This document shows, piece by piece, positions 1-10,967 of a DNA stretch of 64,000 nt. Below the pieces are notes generated by a model. The model was given only the letters and a program-made list of their open reading frames with translations, did no database searches and was not told the DNA's origin. Source of the DNA: Endocalyx cinctus (taxonomy: Eukaryota; Ascomycota; Sordariomycetes; Amphisphaeriales; Apiosporaceae); contig BCKC01000009.1 of NCBI GenBank assembly GCA_001600455.1, positions 1,364,001 to 1,428,000 of the forward strand, read 5' to 3'. A program made the position numbers and the translations under genes. How positions within the stretch are numbered: the stretch's first letter is position 1; every line of letters starts with the position of its first letter.

Positions 1-1304
1 AGCGGGGGACCCTCGACGATGCCGAAGACGTCCCGATAAGTCTCGGCGAAGAAGTTGAGGAGCTCGACGAGCATCGTCCTGAGCTTAGATTTATGCGGTT
101 TAGGCTCCACCTTCTCCGTTTCCGATTCCGACTTAGACGACGACGCCGCCGCCGCTGCCTCCTTGCCGTATAGGAGCATCTCCTGCACCTCGGCGGTGGC
201 GAGCACGAGGTGCGTCAGGTCGAGCGGCACGAGCGTCGTCTTGGCGGCCAGGACGGGATTTCCGAAGAGGGAGGCGGCAGCCTCGGGATCGATGAGGATG
301 TTGAACTCGGCCCAGGGCGTGTAGTTGCCCACGCGCTCGCGGCCGTCCACTTTCCCCATGACGGCCGGGGTGAACCCGCCGCCGATCGAGCCGCCCATGA
401 CGCTCAGCCCCGCCACGCGCTCGACTAGGTCCGGGTTTTCCCGGAAGCACAGGGCGACGTTGGTGAGGGCTCCGGTGGCGACTACCCAGGGAGCCGGGGA
501 AGAGGAAGAATCGCAAGATCGCAGGGCCGAGGCCATGGCTTCGACGGCGGAGGGTGACGTCGCCGCTTTGGTCAAGGGGCGCGGGAGCAGATCGGTCCCG
601 TCTAACCCGCTCTCCCCGTGGATGTCGGTCGGCGCGTGGATCGGCGCTCGCTCGATGGCGTGAGCGGCTCCCGGGTAGACCGTTATCGAGTCGTGCTTGC
701 CGATGGCGGCCAGGACGGATAAGGCGTTGTTGGTCGTCTTGTCCAGGGAGGCGTTACCGTGGACCGTGCTTATCCCCAGGAGGCGGATGCCTGGGTGATA
801 AGCTGCTAGGAGGATAGCAAAGGTGTCCTGATAGTTATTGTGAGCATTGTTTCTCTCTCTCTTTTCAAGTTTAATCTTGGATAAGACGGTTTTCAGATAC
901 AATGATCACGTCGTTTTAGTCTCATGTCTTGATTGAATAAGTGAAAATGCATAGTCATTCAACTTGATCAATCAGTATTAGCGGGCTCAAAAGTGAATGA
1001 AAAAGGGAGAGCCATCTTCACTTATTATATCACATCGTTGATCCATGTACGCATTAGGCAATTGCCCGAATAAGATGTAAGTTATATGATATCTCTCTCA
1101 TTTCTCTTGTGGTCTCTCCCCACACAAAAAATGAGACTATCAGTACACCAAACTAAATAATAAATACTACTTCAGGTATGATTGGCCGTTGTCGTAGTAA
1201 TCAGAAGCAATGTCAAACAATAGGCAAAAGAGAAAAAAAAATTAATTAATACTTACATCATGGCCAGGATCGCAATCCAGCCAAACCGGGATCGGTTCGG
1301 ACAT
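1..1304 (-). CDS. Inosine-uridine preferring nucleoside hydrolase, 3' end cut by window edge
   Basis: Nucleoside hydrolases of this family cleave the N-glycosidic bond of ribonucleosides to free base and ribose in nucleoside salvage. Exon 1 (1304-1257) encodes MSEPIPVWLDCDPGHD; the DCDPGHD segment is the calcium- and ribose-binding signature. A GTAAGT donor starts at 1256 and a CAG acceptor ends at 828. The join is in phase 0, so exon 2 (827 to below 1) continues DTFAILLAA, reconstituting the family consensus. Further support comes from the NASLDKTTNNAL segment, a TGALTNVA segment and VMGGSIGGGFTP. An alanine/serine-rich linker near the left edge precedes a helix, LRTMLVELLNFF. The C-terminus, including the late catalytic histidine region, is outside the window. 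The 429-nt intron is much longer than most others here. Family assignment is secure; substrate preference cannot be read from sequence. Confidence 0.93.
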
Positions 1305-1910
1305 TATTTATTAATTTATAAAGGAGGGGGAGGGGTTCTGGGAAAAGAGATCCGGCGGCCGCGTCGCCGTGTATATCGTAACAAAGTGTAACCAATCCGG
1401 GTTTTCAAAACTCGATGAGAATTGTGATATGAATTTCGACTGTGATATGAGTCCTTGTCTGAAGATACAATGAATTTTGGCAAGAAATTGTTAGAAAATA
1501 GAGAGAAATGAGATGAGACTTCTAAAATTCAAACGACCAAAGCGGCCAGATTGTTTGGTGCTCATTATTGTGGGACGGCCACTTGACCGGCCTCTGTACA
1601 CCGATTTGCAAAACTGGGCCCGGTCACATAATTCTCCTCATAACATATGGATGACTGATGAATTGACTCGAAATTTTGATAGCCCATATCTACACTATAA
1701 GCCTATGAGTTAAGGTAGTAGTTGAAGTAGTAAGTATATAGAGATTCTCGTAATACAATTCGTATTATAATTGTTATGTATGTGCTTGTGGTTTGGTAAT
1801 ATTATGCATTACTTAATCATGCTTCTCATCTTTTTGAAGTCATACATACAGATCATTAATACAAGGTAGCTGACTGCTATTTGAATGATCTAAAATGCTT
1901 ATTGTGAAGT
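1305..1910. other. Intergenic spacer between two minus-strand genes
   Basis: AT-rich spacer holding the promoter of the nucleoside hydrolase and the 3' flank of the RED-family gene. A purine run lies just upstream of the start at 1304 (about 1320-1350). A 66-codon open frame at 1513-1713 resembles nothing I recognise and is probably chance. Confidence 0.5.
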
Positions 1911-3622
1911 CTATCCTTCAGCTCGACGTTTCTCCATGACGCGCAAGACGTCTGCGGCATTATTTACGTCTCCCCTCCGCTTTTTAGGAGCTCGTTTACG
2001 TTTGGAACTACCGCCTCTACCGTGACGATCCTCATCACCATCATCATCCTCTCGACCCCATTCTGATATCTTGACTCGTTTGTCGTCTTCAAAATCAGCC
2101 TCATCTTCGAACCTACTTGTGCCGAAGCCCATGTCCATATCCTCCGCGTCGCGATCCTCGTTCTGCAGCATCTTCCTGTGCCGTTCCGCTCTCGCTCTGG
2201 CGGCCTCGCCATCCTCATCCTCATCCTCGCCTGAGGCGGACTGTATTTTAAGAGATGCCGCCTTCTTGAAAGCGGCTTGTATGGCCGGATCGGACATAGA
2301 AGGCGCTTTAAGCGTTTCCGACGATACCAGCGACGTTTTCGAATCTTTGAAGTAATTCCGAGCTTCTGAGTTACTGCTGGTCGGCTTAGGGGGAGGAAGC
2401 ATCGCGCATTTGCCTTCCTCGCTGTTACTTGACGGTTTCGCTTTATCATCTGAACCCGAGCCTTCCTGGTCCGATTCGTCCTCGTCTCCCAAGTTAGCCA
2501 AGGGGTCGTAGTCATCGCCCACGTCGTCAAAGATGTTAATATCATCGTCATCTTCCTCTTTCGACTCCTTCATCATTTGCTCGCGGTACAACTCGGGGAC
2601 TTCCATCCCGAGCGGCTTGGCTTTAGGATCTGGCATCATCATATCGACTGGTTTTTCCGGCGTGGGTTCTTCCAGCCCCTCGGCGTTGGGTTTGAGCTTG
2701 CGGACCTTGCGCTTCTCGTGGCCGTCCTCGTCAACAATTATCATGACCTCTCGGCCTTTGCTATCGCGCTCTATCCTCGTGCCCGGCTTCTTGGCTCCGA
2801 TCTTTCTGAATTTTGACCCCAGCGCTGATTCCTCTTTCGCTTTAGCAGCTGCCCTCGCGGCCTTCATCTCGGCTAATATCTGATCCCTCGTGCGCTTCTT
2901 CGACGGATTAAGTGATGTCGTGGATAGCTGGCCCTTCTTGACTGTTTTTTCTTTTGTTATTCCTGATACTTTCTCCTCCTCCAATCTATCAAATTCGTCA
3001 TCGACGTCGTCTTCTTCTGATTGCTCTTGTTCGTCTTCTTGAGCCTCTTGGTTTTCACCAGTCTTTGCGTTTTCATTATAGACATTTTCGCCTTTTTTTA
3101 CCCGCTCTAATAATTTGAAGTCTAAGCCTTTTACGAGGTGCGTGCTCGAGAGGTCGCCGCCAGCGATTTCGCTTCGGAGTCTGTCGAACGTCTCCTGATC
3201 GATTTCCTCGTTCTTCAGAGATTCTTCCAGCGCATTCAGCCTCGCGACGCGATCGTCCGCGTCTTCGGTATTTCTCTCCTGCCGGGAGCGATCGACGTAA
3301 CCTTCCGCTAGCTTGGTGCCTTTCGGAGCGGACGACTTAAATTTCTTCTGCTGCTTTTCGCGCTGTTTCCGCTCGGCGAATTGTCGCGCAAATTCGGATG
3401 TACTTAGACTAGCTCCGGAGCGCCTATAAGTAACTTCGAGATTAGTATTCACCAGAGCAATTATTGGTGACAAGGTTAAACTCACGGTGTCATAGGAATG
3501 CTAGATTTCTGTCTGGACCCAAGGGCCGTCCCACGGGGAGGGGTTGGTGATCCGCCATTGCCATTTGTAGACTGTCTTGGAGTGTTTGCACCTACAAGAC
3601 GACGAAATTGTTCGTTATTCAT
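1911..3622 (-). CDS. RED-family spliceosome protein (IK/RED N-terminal domain)
   Basis: RED (IK) proteins are spliceosomal B-complex components that work with SMU1 in the nucleus; fungal members share the N-terminal RED region. Exon 1 (3622-3486) encodes MNNEQFRRLVGANTPRQST and ends in phase 2. A 62-nt GTGAGT...TATAG intron (3485-3424) restores proline, and exon 2 (3423-1911) follows with RSGASLSTSEFARQFAERK, KLAEGYVDRSRQER and a run ending HLVKGLDFKLLERVK, which is the conserved RED_N core. The remainder of the 549-residue product is highly charged: an acidic centre, a lysine-rich segment around residues 220-280, and a basic tail of KRKRAPKKRR type likely to be a nuclear localisation signal. 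The stop is TAG. Start choice rests on the splice phase and on the conserved M-N-N-x-Q-F opening. Confidence 0.88.
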
Positions 3623-4158
3623 CGTGATTTCGGGTTGACAGTGGCAAGGATCATTACCAGATGTTACGATATTTACGAAGTTTGAAAATAATACAGTGCC
3701 AAAGACTATCAGTATGGCGCCAAGCTTTCACATGTAATGTGGCTAGGACGGTATTTATTGTGGCGCTGACACTAGTCTCTTGGAACGTTTTATTAATTAC
3801 CAGGGGCTGTTAACTCCGAAATCACGGGATCACGTGTAATGGAGTCAGACGCGTCAAGACATTCCCCAGCATCTATCTTTATTAACACATTGTTGCCTGT
3901 ACTTACGCTTAATCGAGATAACGAAGGGCCTTTTTATCATCATCTTCGGTGCTCACACGATGTTCCGTGGCGAGTTTACTGCGACTATAATATATTCCTT
4001 CCTTATCCAAACGTCTTTGTTAGGTTCATATTCCTCCTTCGTATCAATATGATAAAGTCAAACAGGAAGGTCCTCTATAAATTAATTGATATAGGATAAT
4101 AATATCATATTATCTTGTCTTTCTTCATTGGCGTATACTTACTCTTTCATTAATCAAG
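3623..4158. promoter_or_regulatory. Divergent promoter region RED-family gene / REV1
   Basis: 536-bp spacer between the two divergent starts at 3622 (minus) and 4159 (plus); it must hold both promoters. I see AT-rich sequence near 4085-4115 but no motif I can name with confidence. An 86-codon open frame at 3839-4099 has no recognisable features and is treated as noise. Confidence 0.5.
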
Positions 4159-7100
4159 ATGGGAAGTCGCTTAGATAAAAACTCGAATGCTGTACGAAAG
4201 CGGATCGAGGACCACGGCTTCTCCGACGAAGCCGGCGAGGAGTATGATTCAAGCGCTTTTGGGGGGTTTTCTGATTACTTTCGTCGAAAAAAGATCAAGC
4301 TTCAAAATCTAGACTCGGAAATCAGAGCTTCGTCTTCAGACAAACCTCAGATATTCAAGGGGGTTGTGGCCCATGTTACTGGTTATACACAGCCGCCACT
4401 TCACATGTGAGTTTGTAATCAAATCAACGATTCCAGATATTCGTATACAAGCTTATATTTTGAAAGTCTGCATCGTGATTTAGTTCAACATGGAGCCGGT
4501 TTTCTCCAATATCTGGATTCTAAGACAATGGCGACGCATATCATTGCATCCAGTTTACCGCCGAAGAAGATGGTTGAATTCAACAAGTATCGAATTGTCA
4601 AGCCTTCGTGGGTCACAGATTCCATCCAGGCTGGCAGGTTGCTTCCTTGGTCTGATTACCGAGTTATCGAAGAGACACCTCGGCAGAAGACTTTAAAGAT
4701 AGGCGGAAATGGACTCTCCACCCAGTCAAGCATTCAGCAATCACCCACTACTAAGTATCGAGAACAAACCGATAATAGTTTCTACACTAGTCAGCTCAAA
4801 GACTTCGCGCAAGTTCTTGACGGAAAGCAGGTAGGGTATGCATCCCCTAGTCAGTCAGAAACTTCAAGCCGCCAATCACCAAGAAATGAAAATCGCGGCA
4901 GCAGTTTACTGGCTCGTTCTGAAGTCGAACGAGATATGTCGAAATATACTCCCCCGGAGTCAATACAACTCGAAGAAAAATCAACGGTAGATAACCCGGC
5001 TGAGCCAGATACACCTACCGACCAAGGGCGGACCTTAACTTCCGAAGAACACAATGCTTTGCTCCTGCAGGATCCCCGACTAAGGAAGTCGTCCACAGCC
5101 AACCCGGGATTTATTCAGCAATACTATTCCGAAAGTCGTCTTCATCACCTATCTACCTGGAAGGCCGAATTGAAATCTAAGATGCAGAAACTCGCAGCTG
5201 AGAAGAGCCAACACAAGAAGATTACGAAAAGAAAACCTGGTGCTCGACGATACGTCATGCACGTTGACTTTGACAGCTTTTTCTGCGCAGTATCTCTCAA
5301 AAGTGCGCCTGAGTATGTTGAGAAACCCGCTGCCGTTGCTCATAGCGCTGGTGGTGGGTCCGAAATTGCGAGTTGCAACTATCCCGCTAGAAAGCACGGA
5401 GTCAAGAACGGTATGTGGATGAAGCGGGCGAAAGAGCTTTGTCCCGACCTTAAAGTTCTTCCTTACGATTTCCCGGCCTATGAAGAGGCTAGTAGATTAT
5501 TCTATGAGTGCATTCTTGAAGTCGGTGGTGTCGTACAGAGTGTCAGTATTGATGAAGCTCTTGTGGATATCACATCTGTGGTTCTCGCTGCTGTTGGGTC
5601 AGACGGTTCTAGTGTAGACGAAGGTAGCATTTGGAGAGAACAAGAAAAAGTTGACCAAATCGCTTCGGCCTTACGGAGTCAGATCAAAGCTAAAACTGGC
5701 TGTGCTGTATCAGTGGGGATCGGCGCTAATATCCTACTAGCAAAAGTCGCTCTTCGAAAAGCTAAACCAGCCGGTCAATATCAGATTAAGCCGGAAGAAG
5801 TTCAAACCTTCCTCGGAGGCTTAAGCGTTAGCGACTTACCTGGCGTCGCATATAGCATCACCGGAAAGCTGGAAGATATTGGAGTGAAGTATGTGAACGA
5901 CGTTCGCCAAACGTCCAAAGAACGCCTGATAGCTACTTTAGGCCCAAAGACTGGAGAAAAAATCTGGGAATATGCCCGCGGTATTGACCATGCGGAAGTA
6001 GGCGAGCAACCTGTTCGGAAATCAGTTTCTGCCGAAGTCAATTGGGGAATTCGATTTATCAACCAGGAGGAGGCCGAGGAATTCGTTTACAATTTATGCA
6101 AAGAGCTCGAGAAGCGTTTGCTAAATGAACAAGTCAAGGGAAAACAACTTACCATGAAGATCATGAGGCGGTCGCTTGATGCACCATTAGACCCCCCAAA
6201 GCACTTGGGGCATGGAAAATGCGACGTATTCAACAAAAGCGTGATGATTGGCGTCGCTACTCACGATTATAAAGTCCTAGGGAAAGAGGCGGTTTCAATC
6301 CTACGGTCCTACAAGTTCACCCCTGGTGATCTGCGTGGTCTTGGTGTCCAGTTGACTAAGCTTGACCCTATCAAAGGCTCCCTATCAGGACCCGAGGGCA
6401 GTCAGAAGAAACTCAGTTTTGGTATTTTCAAAACGCCAGGCTCGGCAAAGAAATCAGTTCCAGATCCCATTCAGGAGGATGACGAGATATCTCATGAAGA
6501 GAAAAAACCATCACAAGGGCGGTCTAACTCACCAGACCCTATCGTAGATGGCCCCTTAACACCTCAAAAGCCCAAACAGAATGCCGTACACCCAGCCCTA
6601 GCACTTTCTCGAGCGGGTAAAAGGGATAGTAAAGCTAGGACTCCCCTCAATATTGCGGGGACGCAATTTATCATGCCCTCGACTCCCGATCCAGCTATAC
6701 TCGCGGAACTTCCTCAAGACATTCGAAGCAAACTCGTTGCTCCACCGAAACTCAAGCCAGGAAAACGTACTACAGAATCTGGAACTTCGAATTTGCAAGC
6801 GCAGAACGACGAGCTTCCCGCGGGGATTGACGCTGAAGTTTTCAACGCCCTTCCAGAAGATATGAAAGCAGAGATTTTGAACTCCTACAAGCAACAGGGC
6901 AGACAAAATCCGCAGCCACAGTCGCCTCGTAGAAATACCTCGGTACAGCCGGCGAAGAGGACCACTCCGACCAAGAAGCGCGTTCCCGGAATGTTTTCTC
7001 GCGTTCGCGAAAGACAAGCAGACGCGAATGCGAAGGTTGTACAAACAAATCTTTTCTCCCGCAAGCCGAGCCCAGCTGCTGCTCAAGAAGCAGAAGCGAG

Positions 7101-7614
7101 CGACGTAGAAGATCTCGATCCGGAATTCCTCGCCGAATTACCCGAGGACGTGCGTAGGGAAGTGATCGCCGACCACAGACGGAGAAAGGCGCAGCGGTCC
7201 GGGCTTAATATCAAGTTCAATAACAAGAACCAAAAACAGCAGCAGCCCTCGGAGGCGGCGGCACCTGCTAAGATACGATTTCCGCCGCGGCCGGCCAAGA
7301 TAGCGTTCACGAGCGGTGGTCTCACGACGCTCTCGGAGATACGGGATATGCTTAAAGTATGGCACGAAGAGACGCGGTTAGAAGGTCCTCATCGAAGAGA
7401 CGCCGAGATGCTCGAGAAATACCTCGCTAGGGTCGTGCTGGAGGAGAGGGATATGGACAAGGTGGTACAGTTGGTCAAGTGGCTTGACTTCCTCGTCGAT
7501 ACCAATGATGACGAGGACGGGAAGGAGGCCTGGCGGGGAGCTGTGAGACATGTTAAGGAGGAGGTTCAAAAAGCCGTCAAGTCGAGGGGCTTAGGGGCGT
7601 TGGATATGGGGTAG
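4159..7614 (+). CDS. REV1: DNA repair protein REV1 (Y-family deoxycytidyl transferase)
   Basis: REV1 inserts dCMP opposite abasic and damaged guanine sites and scaffolds other translesion polymerases in the nucleus. Exon 1 (4159-4406) ends inside a codon; a GTGAGT...GAAAG intron (4407-4466) joins it to exon 2 (4467-7614), giving 1131 residues. Features in order: the fungal REV1 opening MGSRLDKNS; a BRCT domain about 63-150; the polymerase palm motif HVDFDSFF with catalytic D350; SIDEA with D445-E446; thumb and little-finger regions to about 740; three UBM-like ubiquitin-binding motifs built round L-P-x-D (about 826-840, 870-888 and 966-985); and a C-terminal protein-interaction domain about 1035-1120. 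All catalytic acidic residues are present. The two exons share one frame across the BRCT domain, which fixes the junction. The stop is TAG. It is divergent from the RED-family gene. Confidence 0.96.
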
Positions 7615-8415
7615 CAGTAGTACTCTGTCTAAATGACGACCTCTTTCAATACTTATTACGTTTATGAGCCAGTTTCAATATATACCAGGAAACCAATACT
7701 AGGGAGACGATACGCAACGTAGTAAATATCACTACGCCATCTAGTATATTTCTCATTTACTGCCCGACCGTGCCTTTAACCATTCCTGACGCCATCTATA
7801 TCAAAACAGTTGAAAAATTCTGTACGATACGAGATCGGGCCATTCTTCCAAGACGATGATCGTCTTAGTAAATGATCAGAACGTGAAAATCTTCTTTGAT
7901 GCTCTTATCTAGTGTTACACTACTTGTTACCTTTCGTCACGATCTGACAAATAATTCAACGAAGTGTAAGCACCAAAACTTCTAGTGAGATGTTGTATTA
8001 TTCAACAAATTGAGATTTTAGCACCAGGATAGTATGTGTGCGACTGAAAGTATAACCATATCATCTGTTGAGTACTAATTTTTATTGTAGTTTAGTTAGT
8101 TGGAAAATGGGAAAAGTATCTGCTACTTTATTCTCTCCTCGGCTAAAATAACCGAGTGACGCTTGGTCATAGGGATACAACCTCCGTCATGAATGATTAT
8201 CGTGCTGGGCGTATTTCTTCAAGCATCAATTATTGTTGAGCCGCGGAACATGAAGACAAAGTTTACGCAGGCGGTGGAAGCGGGGGCGGAATTCTGGTAG
8301 TGTTACCGATAGTTGTGCCATTTTCGCAAGGTGTATGAAAGGCACGACTGTCTCCTTCCTTAGGGTCATGATGTGCTGCAGTCGTAGAAGGATGTGCTAC
8401 CGAATAGGTCGCCGT
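7615..8415. other. Convergent 3' spacer after REV1
   Basis: 800 bp between the REV1 stop and the stop of the minus-strand gene. AT-rich, no long open frame and no repeat seen; the purine/CT-poor segment 8240-8300 is unremarkable. Confidence 0.45.
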
Positions 8416-10967
8416 TTACCGTGGCTGTAAATTCGGCGGTAACGCCAGGAATCGGCAATGGTCGGGTCTTTTTTCTAAAAGGTTCATGATAATGCGTTTG
8501 CGGTTGCTGCCTAAAACGGAGATAAGCTTGTCGCGGCCTAGTTTTGCCATGACGCCCAAAGCCTCATCCCGGTACGCCCATTCGGCCAACCTCTCATGCA
8601 AGGTCGAGGTCTGCTTCCTGATCCTGATCCTCTGCTCCCACTTTACCGTATCGTCCTCGCCCCTTTTCCGCTTCGTAGAGAAGCTGAGGCCGCAGTAAGC
8701 AATCTCCGAAGCCGCAACGACGTGGATGTGATGAATGATGTCTTTGTCAGAAGTGACGAATTCGGTCGGCGTCCTCTCGGGATTGAGAAGGACCTTGTAG
8801 AACCAGTCGCAGAACTTGCAAACGTCGCAGTGGCCCAGCTTTTCCAGGTCCGGGAGCTTGCGTAGGGTAGTCTGGCCCAAGACGTATCGATCCCATACCC
8901 ACACGATGATGGTCTTGCAGAACTTTTGAAAGTGTTTAGCAATGTCGCCCCCGTACTCGAGGAGCTGGCGGGTATCGATTACAAGAGGGAGGTACACTAA
9001 GACTTTATCCTCCGGGGCTATGAGCTTGCTCTGCGCGTTCAGGACGTCGACTACCTGTCGCAGCTCCTGATCCATATTCAGGAAGACGAGCAGATCGATA
9101 AATTCATGAAGAAGGATCGCGGTGACGGGCGAAGGCGGCGGTAGTGGTGGGTTCACCCCGTCCTCCGCGAAGTCTAACTGCCACTGATTTTCTTTTTGGC
9201 GAAAGTCTTCTGGGAGATGCTGGTATCGCGGCTGGCTCACGAGCCGGGAAACCTGGAAATTTTGCACAATACATTTGACACAAGCTTTCTGAAATTCCAG
9301 ATTGCTGATACTATGTCCACCGGGGTCACGCAGCTTGTGCTGATCGAGGCTGGCGCGAAGCTGAGTTACAAAGCCCATAGCGAAGGCCATGTCATGGCTC
9401 CGCTTCTCGAATAGAGGAGTGATCCTGCCAACATTATTAGATATTTTTTACTGGGGTTTACGGGGGGATACGAAGACGAACTTTTCAACGAGCCACTTGT
9501 AGTCTCGGAACGTACTTATAATGGAGACGAGGGATTTCCCATCTTGTTCGGATAGAGGTGACGAGTCACAACCTTCTACTACTTTGTCTAGCACGGCCGT
9601 GATTATTCGGTGCCGAGATTCAGAAGCGTCTGGTGCAGTCGTGTTTGGAGACAATATGGCAATATGTTGTTCGCCCAGCGTGGGGGCTACAAAGGCAGTT
9701 TGATCAAGACTGTCAATGGTTAGAAATGAACAGGTGTGGATAAAAACGCCATTACTCACACTTGCTCTACGAGGTCAATATTCAATTCAGAGGCGAAGAC
9801 TCTTCTTGCTACCCATATGTGGAAAGACGTTGATAGGGTGGGTTTCACATTCCTGCAGGTCGTATCGAACAACGACTGATTCTTGTAGCGGATGGACATA
9901 TCTAAAGCCTTCGTTATGATACCTTCGTCGAACAGTGTTGCTTTCTTTTCTGCAGTACCGGATTGCTGCCTAGGAAAGAATGAGGAGCACATTCCCCTGA
10001 ATATCTGAAATGCGGGAAGGTCATCCTTGACCCCGTTGCATTGTAGAGCAAAGTATGATAACAGATCCGTTGCCGACTGCAAACTGTTATCGTCTGCTAA
10101 TAGGGTGAACTGTGTCAGAAAGTTGGCGATCTCTTTTAAAGGAATCAGGATTAAAGCCTATCAATGTTTTATTCCTTATTTAGTCGAGACTCAGGTTACG
10201 GATTAGATATAAGTAGTTAGTTATCAACACTCACCGTCATTATACACTCCTCGGAACACGTCTATATCTGCTCAGGTTAGTCTGGTTATTATGGAAAGAA
10301 ATGCATGGATTATAATAGGCTAGGTGGAACATGCATCGAGTTGTTGAGGCTCGTCGAAATTCTGAGTGAGATCAACCATTGCCTCGTCTGGGCCATTTTC
10401 TTGGAGCTGTTTCTGCGTGAAGATGTTGCTTTCATGGATCTCAAGAGGGGGCGTCTCCCATTCAACATCTGGCCCGGATTGGATATTGACCGTCCACACT
10501 ATCTCAGAATGGGTTCTCTCATGCCTACGACACTCCTGCCCCTTCTCCTCGTCGGTCTGATCTACTGCATCGTGCTCATCTCCTTTATCGGAATTATCAT
10601 TTGGTTTTGTTACCTGTTTTCGTAAGCGACATGTAAACACCCTAAAATCAGATTGCCCTTCGATAATTTTCGTGTGGCGGAAAAGACTCAGTTCCTTGGG
10701 GCTCAACGACTGCTCTTCGGTACCGCTTTGCTGCTCACGCGATGACCGGGTGTAATAAATCAGTGGGGGAAACGTATTTGGCGTCCCCTCTTCTTCTGCG
10801 AGCTGTGCAAACCGCTCTAAGGCATATGATAAATGATGTAGGGTATCGTCCAAACTTTTCTCGGGTTCTAGTCTGAACGCTGAGAAGGCTTTTTCTAAGT
10901 AGGCTTGCAGGTCCGAGGGAAGGGCGGTGGTGGAGCAGCGACTCCGGTGTACGGGTGGTTCCACCAT
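8416..10967 (-). CDS. Conserved-looking fungal protein of unknown function (about 760-780 aa, multi-exon)
   Basis: I do not recognise a named family. Readable exons: first exon from ATG 10967 to about 10330 (start MVEPPVHRSRC); a tiny exon near 10250-10216; an exon from about 10132 or 10157 down to 9760 (core FLTQFTLLADDNSLQSATD); after a 50-nt GTGAGT intron (9759-9710), an exon 9709-9452 ending KWLVEKFVFVSPRKP; and the last exon, 9424-8416, opening ITPLFEKRSHDMAFAMGF. The last exon is rich in hydrophobic and aromatic residues and has a C-x-x-C-x-x-x-C cluster (CDVCKFC near 8810), but no transmembrane segment. Between the last two exons the same frame is broken only by TAA at 9450-9448, so either a 27-nt intron (9451-9425) or an unusual stop must be explained. 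Junctions between 10330 and 10130 are ambiguous. The stop is at 8416. Confidence 0.6.

Noticed and set aside
133..516. 127-codon minus frame
   Set aside because: Wrong frame of the nucleoside hydrolase; the true frame is open with family motifs throughout.
9448..9450. A-to-I editing of the TAA in the unrecognised gene
   Set aside because: TAA would need two A-to-I events to become UGG; a tiny intron or read-through is the simpler, though still unproven, explanation.
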